Shown here piece after piece: positions 15,471-23,168 of a DNA stretch of 23,168 nucleotides. Positions within the stretch are counted from its first letter, which is position 1. The number at the start of each line of letters is the position of its first letter. Under the pieces are notes generated by a model. It did not search any database. It saw nothing but the letters and a program-made list of their open reading frames with translations, and was not told the origin of the DNA. Source of the DNA: JBBQWR01 sp038210495. Lineage in GTDB: Bacteria; Planctomycetota; Planctomycetia; Pirellulales; DATAWG01. The position numbers were made by a program, and so were the translations under genes. The stretch is taken from the NCBI GenBank assembly GCA_038210495.1, contig JBBQWR010000065.1, positions 1 through 23,168 on the forward strand, in the 5' to 3' direction.

Positions 15471-18461
15471 TTACTTGACTAACGGCGTTAAGTCCACGGC
15501 CGTTAGTATCTTATTCTTGGCGGGATCGACATTCAGCAAAGTATAATCGTACTTCTGGCCCGCGAAATCGCAGTGGTAAAAGATGAAGGGATGCACCCAT
15601 CCGTTCTTGGGCGCTAGTTCGCGAGCCATTGGATTCGTGTCCCATTTGGCCACGACGGGACGATTGTGATCGCGGAGCCACTTTTCCGACTTTGCGAACA
15701 GGTCGCCGTGCTGCTCGGCGTCGTTGACGAACACGACCGGTCCGTTGGCCGTGATATCGCGAAGCACATGGCCGTTGGATCGCGAGACGCTGATCGTCCG
15801 CACGCCGCGGAGCTTCATGGCAGGCGCTCCGTCCGCCAGTTTGACGTCGATCGAATTGTCTTCGCAGATCTGAGGGCTACCCGCGTAGCCACCGGCGATC
15901 GTTTTGGTCTTAGTGGTGATTCGGTTGTGGGTGAAGGCGCTCAGCTCGGTCAGGCCCTGCTCGACGGCGAAATGCTCGGCGCTACCGCATTCGTTGAACC
16001 GACAGCCATCGATCCAGACTTCCCAGGGGACGTAACCGATTTCGCAATTTCCGCCGAAGAAATCGATCGCCGACCCGTCGATCTCGGTGAACGTCGAATC
16101 GATGATGCAGCCGTGGATCAGGTTGTTGAACTGACAGGCGATGCCCGCGGTTTTTTGCCCGACGAACTCGCCGTGCAGGCAGAGCCATTTGTCGAGCATG
16201 CCGACGTTGAAGTAGATGCCGTACTTGCCCGTGTTGAGAAATCGGAGATCGACATATTTGTTCTGATCGTGCTCGCTGCCGCCGCGGATCCCTTCTTCGT
16301 CCGTGCCGACATGCATTCCGGCGAACGACTGATTGCGGAACGTGATGTTATAGAAGTTGTGGCCATAAACATAACTGTGTAATAGCGGACTAAGCACGTC
16401 ATCGTGATCGGAGCCGGTGAGAGCGAGGCCCGTTCGGCCCCCTTCGATCGCCAGGTTGGCGACATCGCTTGCGGTTTGCAATTTCACGACTTGAATAGGC
16501 TGATCGGTCCTGAGAATGGTTTTCTCGGGACCCGCGCCGAAGACTCCGTCGACGCCCGCCAGCAGATACAACGGCCGTTTGAGATAGAACGTACCGGCGG
16601 GAATGTCCAACCGAATTTTGCCCGTGGTGAACGTGCCTCTCCCACGCTTGCCCTTTTTTCCGCCGCCCGAATCGTCGGCATGCTGTAATTTCCTCTCGTT
16701 GTCATCGATTGATCCTCTGAGCTTTTTCAATCGTGGCTCGAACGATTCGGAGATCGTCGTTCGAGCGGATTTGTCATCGCTTTGGATGGCACGCAATTTC
16801 GCGTCACGCTCGCCGCGCACGCGACGGAAGTCGGTTTCTAGCGAGATTGCCTCGTCGATGATTTCCTGAAGCTTCTCACGGCTGACTCCATAGAGCAGTG
16901 TGGCGAACGCCTCGTCGCTGGGTTGCTTTCCAGTCGGATCGGCGCCGGCTTCCAAAAGCGCGCGGCCGAAATCGGCGGTCTGCGTGAAAGCGATTGGCCG
17001 TCGCGTTCGCGGAGCGTCCGTGGCCGGCACGCGCGGCGGCGCCGGGATCGTCGCGGCCGGATGCGATGGCTGCGTGAGATCGACCTTGCCGGCCATCAAT
17101 GTTTCCTCGTCGGTGGCGTTGAACGGCGCGTCCATGTGTCGTCCCGTCTTGAGCTTTTCGGTCAAGCGCTCCACCGAGTCGGGATTGGGGACGCCGGCCA
17201 TATTTCCGTCGGTTTTCATCTTTTGCGCTCTCCGCTGAAATATCTCTTTCGCCATCGTCGGCAAATTCAGTTTGGCGAGATAGTCGGGCGTAGGGCGACC
17301 GTAATAGGGAGTGACCGCGAACCGAAATGCGCCCGCCGTCCCCTGCTGACCATATTGCGAGGCCACTTCCCAGAGCTGCAACTCCGGATCGGAGTTCCAT
17401 AGCGAGACTTCGTTGGAATTCGACCAGGTGCGCATCGCATAAAGGATGTTGCCTTTGCCCCCTTCGATCGTGATATCGCGATTGGCATCGGCCGCGCGCG
17501 GATCGCCGTTGTTGACTCCAAAGGCGTTGATTCCCCGCAGCCCGAGTTGGACTCCCTTGCAATTCTTCAGGTAATACACGCCGGGGCCCTGCGCCGAGCC
17601 CCGCTCGGTCGAACCGTGAAAAATCGCCGTCCCTTGGCAGTCTTCAAATACGGCGGATGGGCCCGGGTTGCCGTAATTAGTCTCGATCATCTCGTAAATT
17701 CGAGTACCCTCGCCGCCGCCATGCAGATTGAAATCCAACTGGGCGTTTTCTTTGACCCAATCGCGGCTCGCGTTTTTGGGATTCCAATGTTGGTTGTAAT
17801 CGGCAAACGGCCAATTGATGCCGAACCAGAGGAATAGAGAATTATCGACCTTCGCGTCGGCCGTGACGGTGCGCCGTCCAAAGGCGCCTTCGCCGGCGAT
17901 CCAGGCGCAATGGTCCACGTCGTGGCTAATCTTAATCGAGCCCCGATTGAACATGGCGAACAGGTCGCTGGCGGGCGATTCCGCGGCGCCGAATATCCGC
18001 ACATCGCTAAACTCGCGAGCGGCCAACTGCTGATCGGCTCGACTCGGATCGATGCGGGCTGGCGGACGGCTTAAGCCCGACAGAACCTCCTCGTCGAGGG
18101 AGGAAAACATGATTTGCAGGCGAGATTGTCCACCACCCAGCACGATTGCGCCACCATGCCCGCCGGTGATCTGCACTCCATCGGCGACTCGTCGAAAATC
18201 CAGCCGACCACACGCGACATTGCGCGGCAGCTCGATCGCGCCCCCCACCGGCAGTCGCTCCGCGAGCGCCACGATGGCGGCGCTGATGTCCGTTTGCGAC
18301 GCCCGACCGAGCGACGTTCCGAATTCAGCCGCCAGGGCTCGATCGGTATCGATGAATTTCGGGGCGACCTGCGGCAATGTAACTTGGCCGACGACCAGCG
18401 CCGGCGCAGCGCCGGAGAAGAAAGCCAACGCGAACAGAGCACGAGCGAGCAAATAGCGCAT
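15471..18461 (-). CDS. Large exported two-part right-handed beta-helix protein
   Basis: 996 residues from ATG 18461, where a signal peptide begins (MRYLLARALFALAFFSGAAPALVVGQ). An in-frame TTG at 18536 would put 25 unlikely residues ahead of it. Residues ~60-400 form a first pectin-lyase-like beta-helix, with many short strands and turns such as VFEDCQGTAIFHGS and ITIEGGKGNILY. Residues ~524-607 form a charged helical, probably coiled-coil linker ending in a Gly/Lys stretch (GGGKKGKRGRG). A second beta-helix follows, opening with IRLDIPAGTFYL and containing YNITFRNQSFAGMHVG and IIDSTFTEIDGSAIDFFGG. Such folds bind or cleave polysaccharides; no catalytic residues can be assigned. It lies 169 bases downstream of the FecR gene on the same strand and is probably controlled by the sigma/FecR pair. 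Confidence 0.82.
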   Translation of the reverse strand: MRYLLARALFALAFFSGAAPALVVGQVTLPQVAPKFIDTDRALAAEFGTSLGRASQTDISAAIVALAERLPVGGAIELPRNVACGRLDFRRVADGVQITGGHGGAIVLGGGQSRLQIMFSSLDEEVLSGLSRPPARIDPSRADQQLAAREFSDVRIFGAAESPASDLFAMFNRGSIKISHDVDHCAWIAGEGAFGRRTVTADAKVDNSLFLWFGINWPFADYNQHWNPKNASRDWVKENAQLDFNLHGGGEGTRIYEMIETNYGNPGPSAVFEDCQGTAIFHGSTERGSAQGPGVYYLKNCKGVQLGLRGINAFGVNNGDPRAADANRDITIEGGKGNILYAMRTWSNSNEVSLWNSDPELQLWEVASQYGQQGTAGAFRFAVTPYYGRPTPDYLAKLNLPTMAKEIFQRRAQKMKTDGNMAGVPNPDSVERLTEKLKTGRHMDAPFNATDEETLMAGKVDLTQPSHPAATIPAPPRVPATDAPRTRRPIAFTQTADFGRALLEAGADPTGKQPSDEAFATLLYGVSREKLQEIIDEAISLETDFRRVRGERDAKLRAIQSDDKSARTTISESFEPRLKKLRGSIDDNERKLQHADDSGGGKKGKRGRGTFTTGKIRLDIPAGTFYLKRPLYLLAGVDGVFGAGPEKTILRTDQPIQVVKLQTASDVANLAIEGGRTGLALTGSDHDDVLSPLLHSYVYGHNFYNITFRNQSFAGMHVGTDEEGIRGGSEHDQNKYVDLRFLNTGKYGIYFNVGMLDKWLCLHGEFVGQKTAGIACQFNNLIHGCIIDSTFTEIDGSAIDFFGGNCEIGYVPWEVWIDGCRFNECGSAEHFAVEQGLTELSAFTHNRITTKTKTIAGGYAGSPQICEDNSIDVKLADGAPAMKLRGVRTISVSRSNGHVLRDITANGPVVFVNDAEQHGDLFAKSEKWLRDHNRPVVAKWDTNPMARELAPKNGWVHPFIFYHCDFAGQKYDYTLLNVDPAKNKILTAVDLTPLVK

Positions 18462-18630
18462 GGGAGTAAACTCTCTACGAAGGAAAACGGAAACGGGATT
18501 CGGCCAGCATGCCGAGCGATCCCAGAACGGATTCAACAGGAGGTACTATCGAGTCGTGTGTAAGCAGCGGCGATTCCAGGTGGAGAAGGGGGGCGGGCGG
18601 AATTCGAGGCGGTGTCGCGACAAGCCCTAG

Positions 18631-20091
18631 CTAAAGCTTGGCCTCAACGAGGATCCGCAATTCGGACACCGAGCCCCGATGACTGTCGCAATGGATGCCG
18701 ACCCCGTTGCGGCCACTGAAGATCAACACATCCGACCCGCCTCCACCCGACGCTTTTTTCAAGCCCCGAATCTTCGCATCCCCGATCTCGTATTGGACGC
18801 CCGGCGCCCCGAATGCGCTGTCGGAATTGATTAATTGATCTCCGCGGGCGATCACGCCCACGATCGGCCGTTCGAATTTCACGTTTCCCCCGATTCCCGT
18901 TACGTTTGGATTTATTTTCGCTGCATTGAAATGCAGCAAATACGAATCGACGCGCAGTCCAGCCGGTAGGACGGCCGTATTGCTGTCGTAGGCCGACTTC
19001 GTGCCGTTCATGGGCGCTTTGAAGGTGACCCGCAGATCGAGCGGCAAAATCACATCTTGTCGCTCGAGCACCAAAATCATCGTGTCGTCGCTCGAGTAAC
19101 CATCTCTTTCCAACGACGGCGGCGGCCTCAACAGCCAGCGGACATTTTCGCTCGTGCTGACCACCCCCGGCGCCAACCGCTTGGCGGCGAAGGAATCGTA
19201 ATCGGGCGGCAGCCAATCGATCAGTTTGCCGATCGTGTCGAATCGGGCCGCCTGCGTCATCGTCAGAGGCTGTGTCCGCGTCAGTCGCCCCTCACCCGCC
19301 GACGATTTGGCCTCGACCGCGCCTTCGAACACATGGACTTCCGTTACTGCTTTGGGATCCACTCGCACGCCGAATCGAGTTCCTTGATCTCGCACGGCAA
19401 GCGACGGCGTGTCGATCGTATAACCGATGGCCGGCGACGGCACATAAGCGGCGACTTGGCCGAGCTCCAGGAGTCCGTGCATCGAATCGCTCATTTTTAG
19501 TCTCGATGGCCCCGTCAGGCGAAGCGTCACTCCGCTGGGATAAGCGATCTCGACGGCGCCGCTCTTGAGATTCAATTCCCAATGCGCCGGAATCCCGGTT
19601 CCCTCCCGAACGGCCGGATGGCCCACGGCCCATGTGGCCTCTTCGAGCCTCGTCACGCGGGCGATCGCCGGACCGCCGGGAAGCGTGCCGGGGCGCCACA
19701 GCAACCAGGCCCCAATCGCGATCGCCAAGACTGACAACACCACTCCCGAGCCGAGCCACACCGTTCCCATGCCGGTTATGTCGCCCCAGGTGGGAAACCG
19801 CAGCGCCGGAAAGATTTTAGCGGGCGGATTTTGCGCCGGTTCACGGGCCTGCCTCGCGTCGGCCTGCAAGTCTTCGACCGCCCGCAATGCCGACTCCGCG
19901 TCGTCGATCTGCTGGGCTTTATGCACGCCTCGAGCCCAGCGGATCAGCGTGGCTTCCTCGCTGGCGATCTCAATGAGTCGCCGCGCAAGCGCAAGATCCG
20001 ATCGCAATCGAGCTTCCAGCTGCGCCATCTGAGCATCTGACAGTTCGCGGTGCAGATAGGCGACGAGGACGGCATTCATATCACCGTTCAT
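18631..20091 (-). CDS. FecR-domain membrane protein (anti-sigma/sigma regulator)
   Basis: 486 residues from ATG 20091, chosen because it overlaps the sigma stop codon as ATGA; longer in-frame starts would run further into the sigma gene. The N-terminal ~80 residues are helical (AYLHRELSDAQMAQLEARLR, LARRLIEIASEEATLI), like the sigma-binding part of anti-sigma proteins. One membrane segment lies at ~112-133 (WLGSGVVLSVLAIAIGAWLLW). A FecR domain follows at ~175-265, with IDTPSLAVRDQGTRFGVRV and TEVHVFEGAVEAKS. Beyond it, ~150 extra C-terminal residues (about 330-486) look like a beta-sandwich but match no family I can name. The expected role is to hold or activate the partner sigma factor in response to an envelope signal. 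Confidence 0.88.
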   Translation of the reverse strand: MNGDMNAVLVAYLHRELSDAQMAQLEARLRSDLALARRLIEIASEEATLIRWARGVHKAQQIDDAESALRAVEDLQADARQAREPAQNPPAKIFPALRFPTWGDITGMGTVWLGSGVVLSVLAIAIGAWLLWRPGTLPGGPAIARVTRLEEATWAVGHPAVREGTGIPAHWELNLKSGAVEIAYPSGVTLRLTGPSRLKMSDSMHGLLELGQVAAYVPSPAIGYTIDTPSLAVRDQGTRFGVRVDPKAVTEVHVFEGAVEAKSSAGEGRLTRTQPLTMTQAARFDTIGKLIDWLPPDYDSFAAKRLAPGVVSTSENVRWLLRPPPSLERDGYSSDDTMILVLERQDVILPLDLRVTFKAPMNGTKSAYDSNTAVLPAGLRVDSYLLHFNAAKINPNVTGIGGNVKFERPIVGVIARGDQLINSDSAFGAPGVQYEIGDAKIRGLKKASGGGGSDVLIFSGRNGVGIHCDSHRGSVSELRILVEAKL

Positions 20092-20633
20092 GGGCGCGCC
20101 TCCGGTGCGAGCTTTCGATCGACGCAATCGCGCAATATCTGCCGTACGCGATACAGGGCGGAATAGACACCTTGAACGGTCCGGCCAAAACGCCGCGCGA
20201 TCTCCTCGATATCTTCCGAGGCGCCCGCATATCGGTCAATGAGCAGTTGGCGACTGCGAGGCGGAAGTTGCTCGACGCATTGAAGCAGCGCTTCGCGGCG
20301 GGCAGCCTCTTGACCGGCCTGATCGACGAAGTTTGCCGCTTCGGACAGCCGTTCGAGCAATAGCGGGTCCACGATTTGCAGACGCGCCTTGCCACGTTGA
20401 TATTCCAGAATTCGCCGCCGAGCGATCTCCCGCGCCCAACGGCCGAAATCGGCGTCGGCCGTCGGCGGAGTTTTGGCCGCAATCACGGCGACGGCCACGT
20501 TTTGGAGTAAATCATCCGCGTCGGTCCGATTACGGACGCAGGCCAGAATATAGCCGTACACCGAATCGCTATGGCGCATCAGCAGCGCCGCGATCTCGTT
20601 TCGGTCTGCCGGATCGTGTTGCGGACTGGTCAT
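20088..20633 (-). CDS. ECF-type RNA polymerase sigma factor (Rhodopirellula/Verrucomicrobium type)
   Basis: 181 residues from ATG 20633 (MTSPQHDPADRNE). In-frame starts at 20678 and 20753 exist, and no strong ribosome binding site decides between them. Region 2 is seen as RHSDSVYGYILACVRNRTDADDLLQNVAVAVI followed by RWAREIARRRILEYQR. Region 4 is LPPRSRQLLIDRYAGASEDIEEIARRF, with the helix-turn-helix GRTVQGVYSALYRVRQIL. There is no region 1 or 3, as expected for extracytoplasmic function sigma factors. The form and partner fit the planctomycete/verrucomicrobial subgroup that is usually encoded with a FecR or LamG-containing membrane protein. Its stop overlaps the FecR start (ATGA), so the two are coupled. 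Likely targets are its own operon and the beta-helix gene. Confidence 0.9.
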   Translation of the reverse strand: MTSPQHDPADRNEIAALLMRHSDSVYGYILACVRNRTDADDLLQNVAVAVIAAKTPPTADADFGRWAREIARRRILEYQRGKARLQIVDPLLLERLSEAANFVDQAGQEAARREALLQCVEQLPPRSRQLLIDRYAGASEDIEEIARRFGRTVQGVYSALYRVRQILRDCVDRKLAPEARP

Positions 20634-21071
20634 CGGACGGTCTCGGCTGCGGAGCGCGGCTACTCTTAAAGGACTCATTTTCGCGATCGCCCCCAGGAAG
20701 TGGCCCCCAGGCAGCGGTCCCTGTGCCTGCCAGCCCCTATGCCTCCCACCCAATTCAGGTCTCGCCGGAACCGCAATGGCCAGTCAGTGCCTTGTGGGAG
20801 CGCAAATACGATGCCGTCAAAGCATAAGGACGCCCGCGGCAAAATTTGGCGGAAAAACTCAAAAAAAAGTTCCTTTATGCGATTTGGGGAAAAATTAGGG
20901 GATTTTCCGCCAAAACGTGCGCGCCAGCGACCTTAGATACGATGGAGTAAATTGCCCCACGGTCGTTTCCGGATGCGAAAACTCGATTCGTAATCCACCC
21001 CCCTTTCCGCCCCTCCGTTCTCAGTTCCGAGAACAACCCGTTCAATTCTTTTCGCAATCAAGGGACCGCTC
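20634..21071. other. Divergent regulatory region between the sigma and surface protein genes
   Basis: 438 bases holding the promoters of both divergent genes. It contains an AT-rich core (about 20841-20915) bounded by a 12-bp inverted repeat. No clear -35/-10 pair is visible for either gene. An alternative, longer sigma N-terminus could use part of it. No small gene is supported. Confidence 0.5.
20845..20914. promoter_or_regulatory. Paired inverted sites TTTGGCGGAAAA / TTTTCCGCCAAA
   Basis: TTTGGCGGAAAA (20845-20856) and its exact reverse complement (20903-20914) are 46 bases apart and enclose an A/T-rich stretch with an A8 run. The position in the divergent sigma/surface protein spacer suggests an operator pair or a DNA loop site, but the binding factor is unknown. 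Confidence 0.5.
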
Positions 21072-23028
21072 ATGCCCGTTCGTTTTTCGGCCCTACTTTG
21101 TCGTATCCTGGTAACTTTCTGCGCTGCGATCGTTTTCGTCGCGGCAAGTCCCATCGCTCGGGCGACTAATTATTACTGGGACACCAATGGCGCGACGGCC
21201 GGCGCGGGTTCGTCACCTACCGGTACTTGGTCCAGCGGCGGAACGACGTGGAACACCGATCCAACCGGTTCCACCGCCACCAGCTCGTACATGACTCAGA
21301 ACACCGATGATCTTTATTTCGTCGCCGGCCCAACCTCGACCAGCGGCAATGCCGGATATACGGTCAGCGTCAGCGGCTTGCAGGTTGCCGACAGCTTGAA
21401 TTTTCAGGCGTCCGGCAGCACGACGATCTCCGGAGGTACGCTCATCACGCTCGGCGACGGCGGCGCGGGCGACGGCGGCATTAATATCCCGCAATTCTCG
21501 TTCGGCTCGACATCCAACGGCGCCGTGTTCCTCAGCACGGCCTTGACGCTCAATAACTCACAAAGCTGGACCAACAATTCGGCCAGCCTCTTTACCGACA
21601 GCGGGACGATTAACTACAGCAACCAATTGACCCTGACCGGCACGGGCAGCTTTCTGTTTTCCGGCTCAACCGCCGGCGCCGGCACGGGCGGACTTGTCCT
21701 CAATGGATCGGGCACGCTCTTGCAAGTTAGCAATGTGAATGCGCTGGGCGCTGCGGGCAATACGCTAACCTTGACTAGCGGAACCCTGAGTTCAAACGGT
21801 ACCGGCGCATTGGCCATCGCCAACAGCCCGCTGGTGATCAACGGCGCCGTCACGCTGGGCAACGTGGTCAACACGGGCAGCCTGACGTTCTCCAACGCCA
21901 GCCAGACCATTTCGAGCCCGGCCACCATCACCTCCATGAGCGGCGTCACCTTTGGGACCGGCTTTACTTGGAACGCAAACGCCATCACCTACAAAGGTCC
22001 CGGCGCGGTCACGCAGCAATCCACGGTCGTCGCTGCCACGAACACCGGCGCCATCACGATCGGCGACAACTCCGCCTCCGGCTCGCTCGCCGGCAACGTA
22101 TCAGTCAATAGCCTGACCGCGATGGGAAGTGGCGCTTACACGATCAACTACGGCGGTTCGCTTGTTGTCAGCGCGGCCCTAACGCCTACAAATACGATCA
22201 CGATCAACGACGGCGGTTTTCTGACCACGGTCAATAATAGCGGCACGTCGACATTCGGTAGCGCCGCCGGCACACTGACGGTAAACAGCGGCGCCACGCT
22301 GTTCAACAATACCAACGGCAGCTCGGCGAGCTACAAGGTCAACGGCAATACGTTTCCGACCGCCGGCGCCCTGTTCTTCAATAGCAATAACGGGGCGATA
22401 AATTTGAACGACGTCGCCTATCCGACCCTCACCGGCGGCACGATGGTGCTTGCCACACTCAACCCAAATCCGAACGGCAAGCCAATTCCCTTCCTCACGC
22501 TCGCAACAGGGGCCAACCCGCAAACCATCGCGATCAATGCATCCGCCTATGACATCGATGTTACGAACCTTACGGTGGGCGGCGGCGGGCTCACATTGGC
22601 CGGCGTCGGCGGCCAGCTTTACAACTCCAGCAGTCCCTATGTGTTTGTCGGAGTCGGAACGAATTCGCTCGCCTCGGCGAAGTTTGAAAATGCACCCACG
22701 GGCGCCGGCGGCATTACTGTCTCCGCCTCGCCCACATCCGCTTTCTTCTTCAACCACAATTACACCGGCGGTCCTGTCACGCTGAATAGCGGCATGGTCG
22801 CCGGCAGCAGTCTCGTACTAGGAAGCTCGTTAACGTTAAACGGCGGCGGGATCATGAACTACCAGGGGGGCGCTGACACGATCGCCAGTCAGGCGATTTC
22901 GGTCGGCGCCAACGGCGGCACGTTCTACTGGTATGGCCGGAAAAACACTTCTCCCCAGGGGACGGTGTCCAGCGCTTTGAGCAACGCCGCGGGCGTGACC
23001 ACCCCGGCGGCGATCTCGCTTATCTCCA
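21072..23028 (+). pseudogene. Autotransporter-repeat surface protein, interrupted by an insertion sequence
   Basis: ATG 21072 has AGGGA six bases upstream. The product starts with a signal peptide (ILVTFCAAIVFVAASPIARA, cleavage near residue 33), followed by YYWDTNGATAGAGSSPTGTWSSGG, a typical opening of PEP-CTERM/autotransporter-associated beta-strand proteins. About 610 residues of Gly/Ser/Thr/Asn-rich strands follow, with repeated GTLT, GGxLTLxG and TINYGG elements that predict a beta-solenoid. About residue 653 the character changes abruptly to Arg/His/Cys-rich sequence that ends at a stop at 23144. That tail is the antisense of a transposase gene, so the true C-terminus, probably with a PEP-CTERM anchor, has been cut off by an IS. 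It may continue beyond the IS outside the window. Confidence 0.8.
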
Positions 23029-23168
23029 CAGGGCGAACGCATTTCAGCTTGCGCATTTTAGCAGCTTTTCGAGGTAAGCATTGTTCCAGCCGGCCCGCAG
23101 TCGCTTACGGCGCAGGCTTCCCTTCTCGATGCGTTCTTGTTTGACCAGGCTCAGCGCGGCGCGGCGAA
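23029..23168 (-). mobile_element. Right-edge fragment of an ISAs1-like insertion sequence
   Basis: The sequence beginning CAGGGCGAACGCATTTCAGC (23029) looks like an IS terminus. It is followed within 15 bases by the end of a minus-strand transposase gene. The surface protein frame changes character exactly here. The other end and the target duplication lie outside the window. Confidence 0.75.
23044..23168 (-). CDS. ISAs1-family-like transposase, C-terminal fragment
   Basis: Read on the minus strand from the right edge, the frame gives 40 residues and a TGA stop at 23044-23046. It begins RRAALSLVKQERIEKGSL and ends with KRLRAGWNNAYLEKLLKCAS. The pattern RR-A-L-L-K-E, then a Lys/Arg-rich block, then AGWN-YL-LL is the usual end of ISAs1/H-repeat family DDE transposases. 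The catalytic residues lie outside the window. The family call rests on recall of this C-terminal pattern only. Confidence 0.7.
   Translation of the reverse strand, partial: RRAALSLVKQERIEKGSLRRKRLRAGWNNAYLEKLLKCAS

Noticed and set aside
23029..23144. A natural C-terminus of the surface protein up to the stop at 23144
   Set aside because: The residues are Arg/His/Cys-rich, unlike the preceding repeats, and the opposite strand encodes a good transposase end.

Overview
The window looks like a piece of a planctomycete chromosome, probably order Pirellulales or a close relative. This rests on the gene families seen: a planctomycete-type cytochrome c protein (PSCyt1 heme plus the DUF1587/1595/1592/1588/1585 set) coupled to a DUF1552 protein; PEP-CTERM/autotransporter-repeat surface proteins; an ECF sigma factor resembling the Rhodopirellula/Verrucomicrobium type next to a FecR protein; an N-terminal membrane segment of the QYSLxxLM type; and GC-rich DNA with many short dispersed palindromes. 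There is no rRNA, CRISPR array or prophage in view.

Layout. 2-508 (+) is the C-terminal end of a PEP-CTERM surface protein, followed by a strong hairpin. 631-1833 (-) encodes an HD-GYP protein. 2157-5132 (-) encodes a UvrA-family excinuclease subunit with unusual low-complexity inserts, divergent from a PA0069/SplB-like radical SAM gene at 5392-6477 (+). After a repeat-rich spacer come a lone nucleotidyltransferase-fold protein (6731-7309, +) and a small membrane protein (7367-7825, +). These meet a lipoprotein gene (7975-8550, -) at a shared terminator. A BON-domain exported protein follows (9018-9842, -). 10506-15027 (+) is a probable operon: diheme cytochrome/DUF1592 protein, DUF1552 protein (ATGA overlap), and a seven-bladed propeller-like protein. 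tRNA-Asp(GTC) and tRNA-Gly(CCC) follow, with a good promoter in front. On the minus strand, an ECF sigma factor (20633-20088) overlaps a FecR-type regulator (20091-18631) by ATGA and lies upstream of a large exported two-part beta-helix protein (18461-15471). Divergent from the sigma gene, at 21072 (+), is an autotransporter-repeat surface protein whose reading frame is broken near 23028 by an insertion sequence; the C-terminus of its ISAs1-like transposase runs off the right edge on the minus strand.

How it fits together. Most genes serve the cell envelope: surface proteins with exosortase-type anchors, exported beta-helix and BON proteins, a lipoprotein, and a periplasmic cytochrome module. 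The sigma/FecR pair is the likely local regulator of the beta-helix gene and perhaps of the divergent surface protein; a 12-bp inverted repeat pair lies in the divergent region. The UvrA and SplB-like genes form a possible DNA-damage pair.

The most unusual signal is a family of short GGGAGTC/GGGAGAC heptad repeats. They occur between genes, at a stop/start junction, and inside the coding sequence of the UvrB-binding region of UvrA, where they seem to replace a normally conserved loop. I found no clear new multi-gene defence or mobile system.
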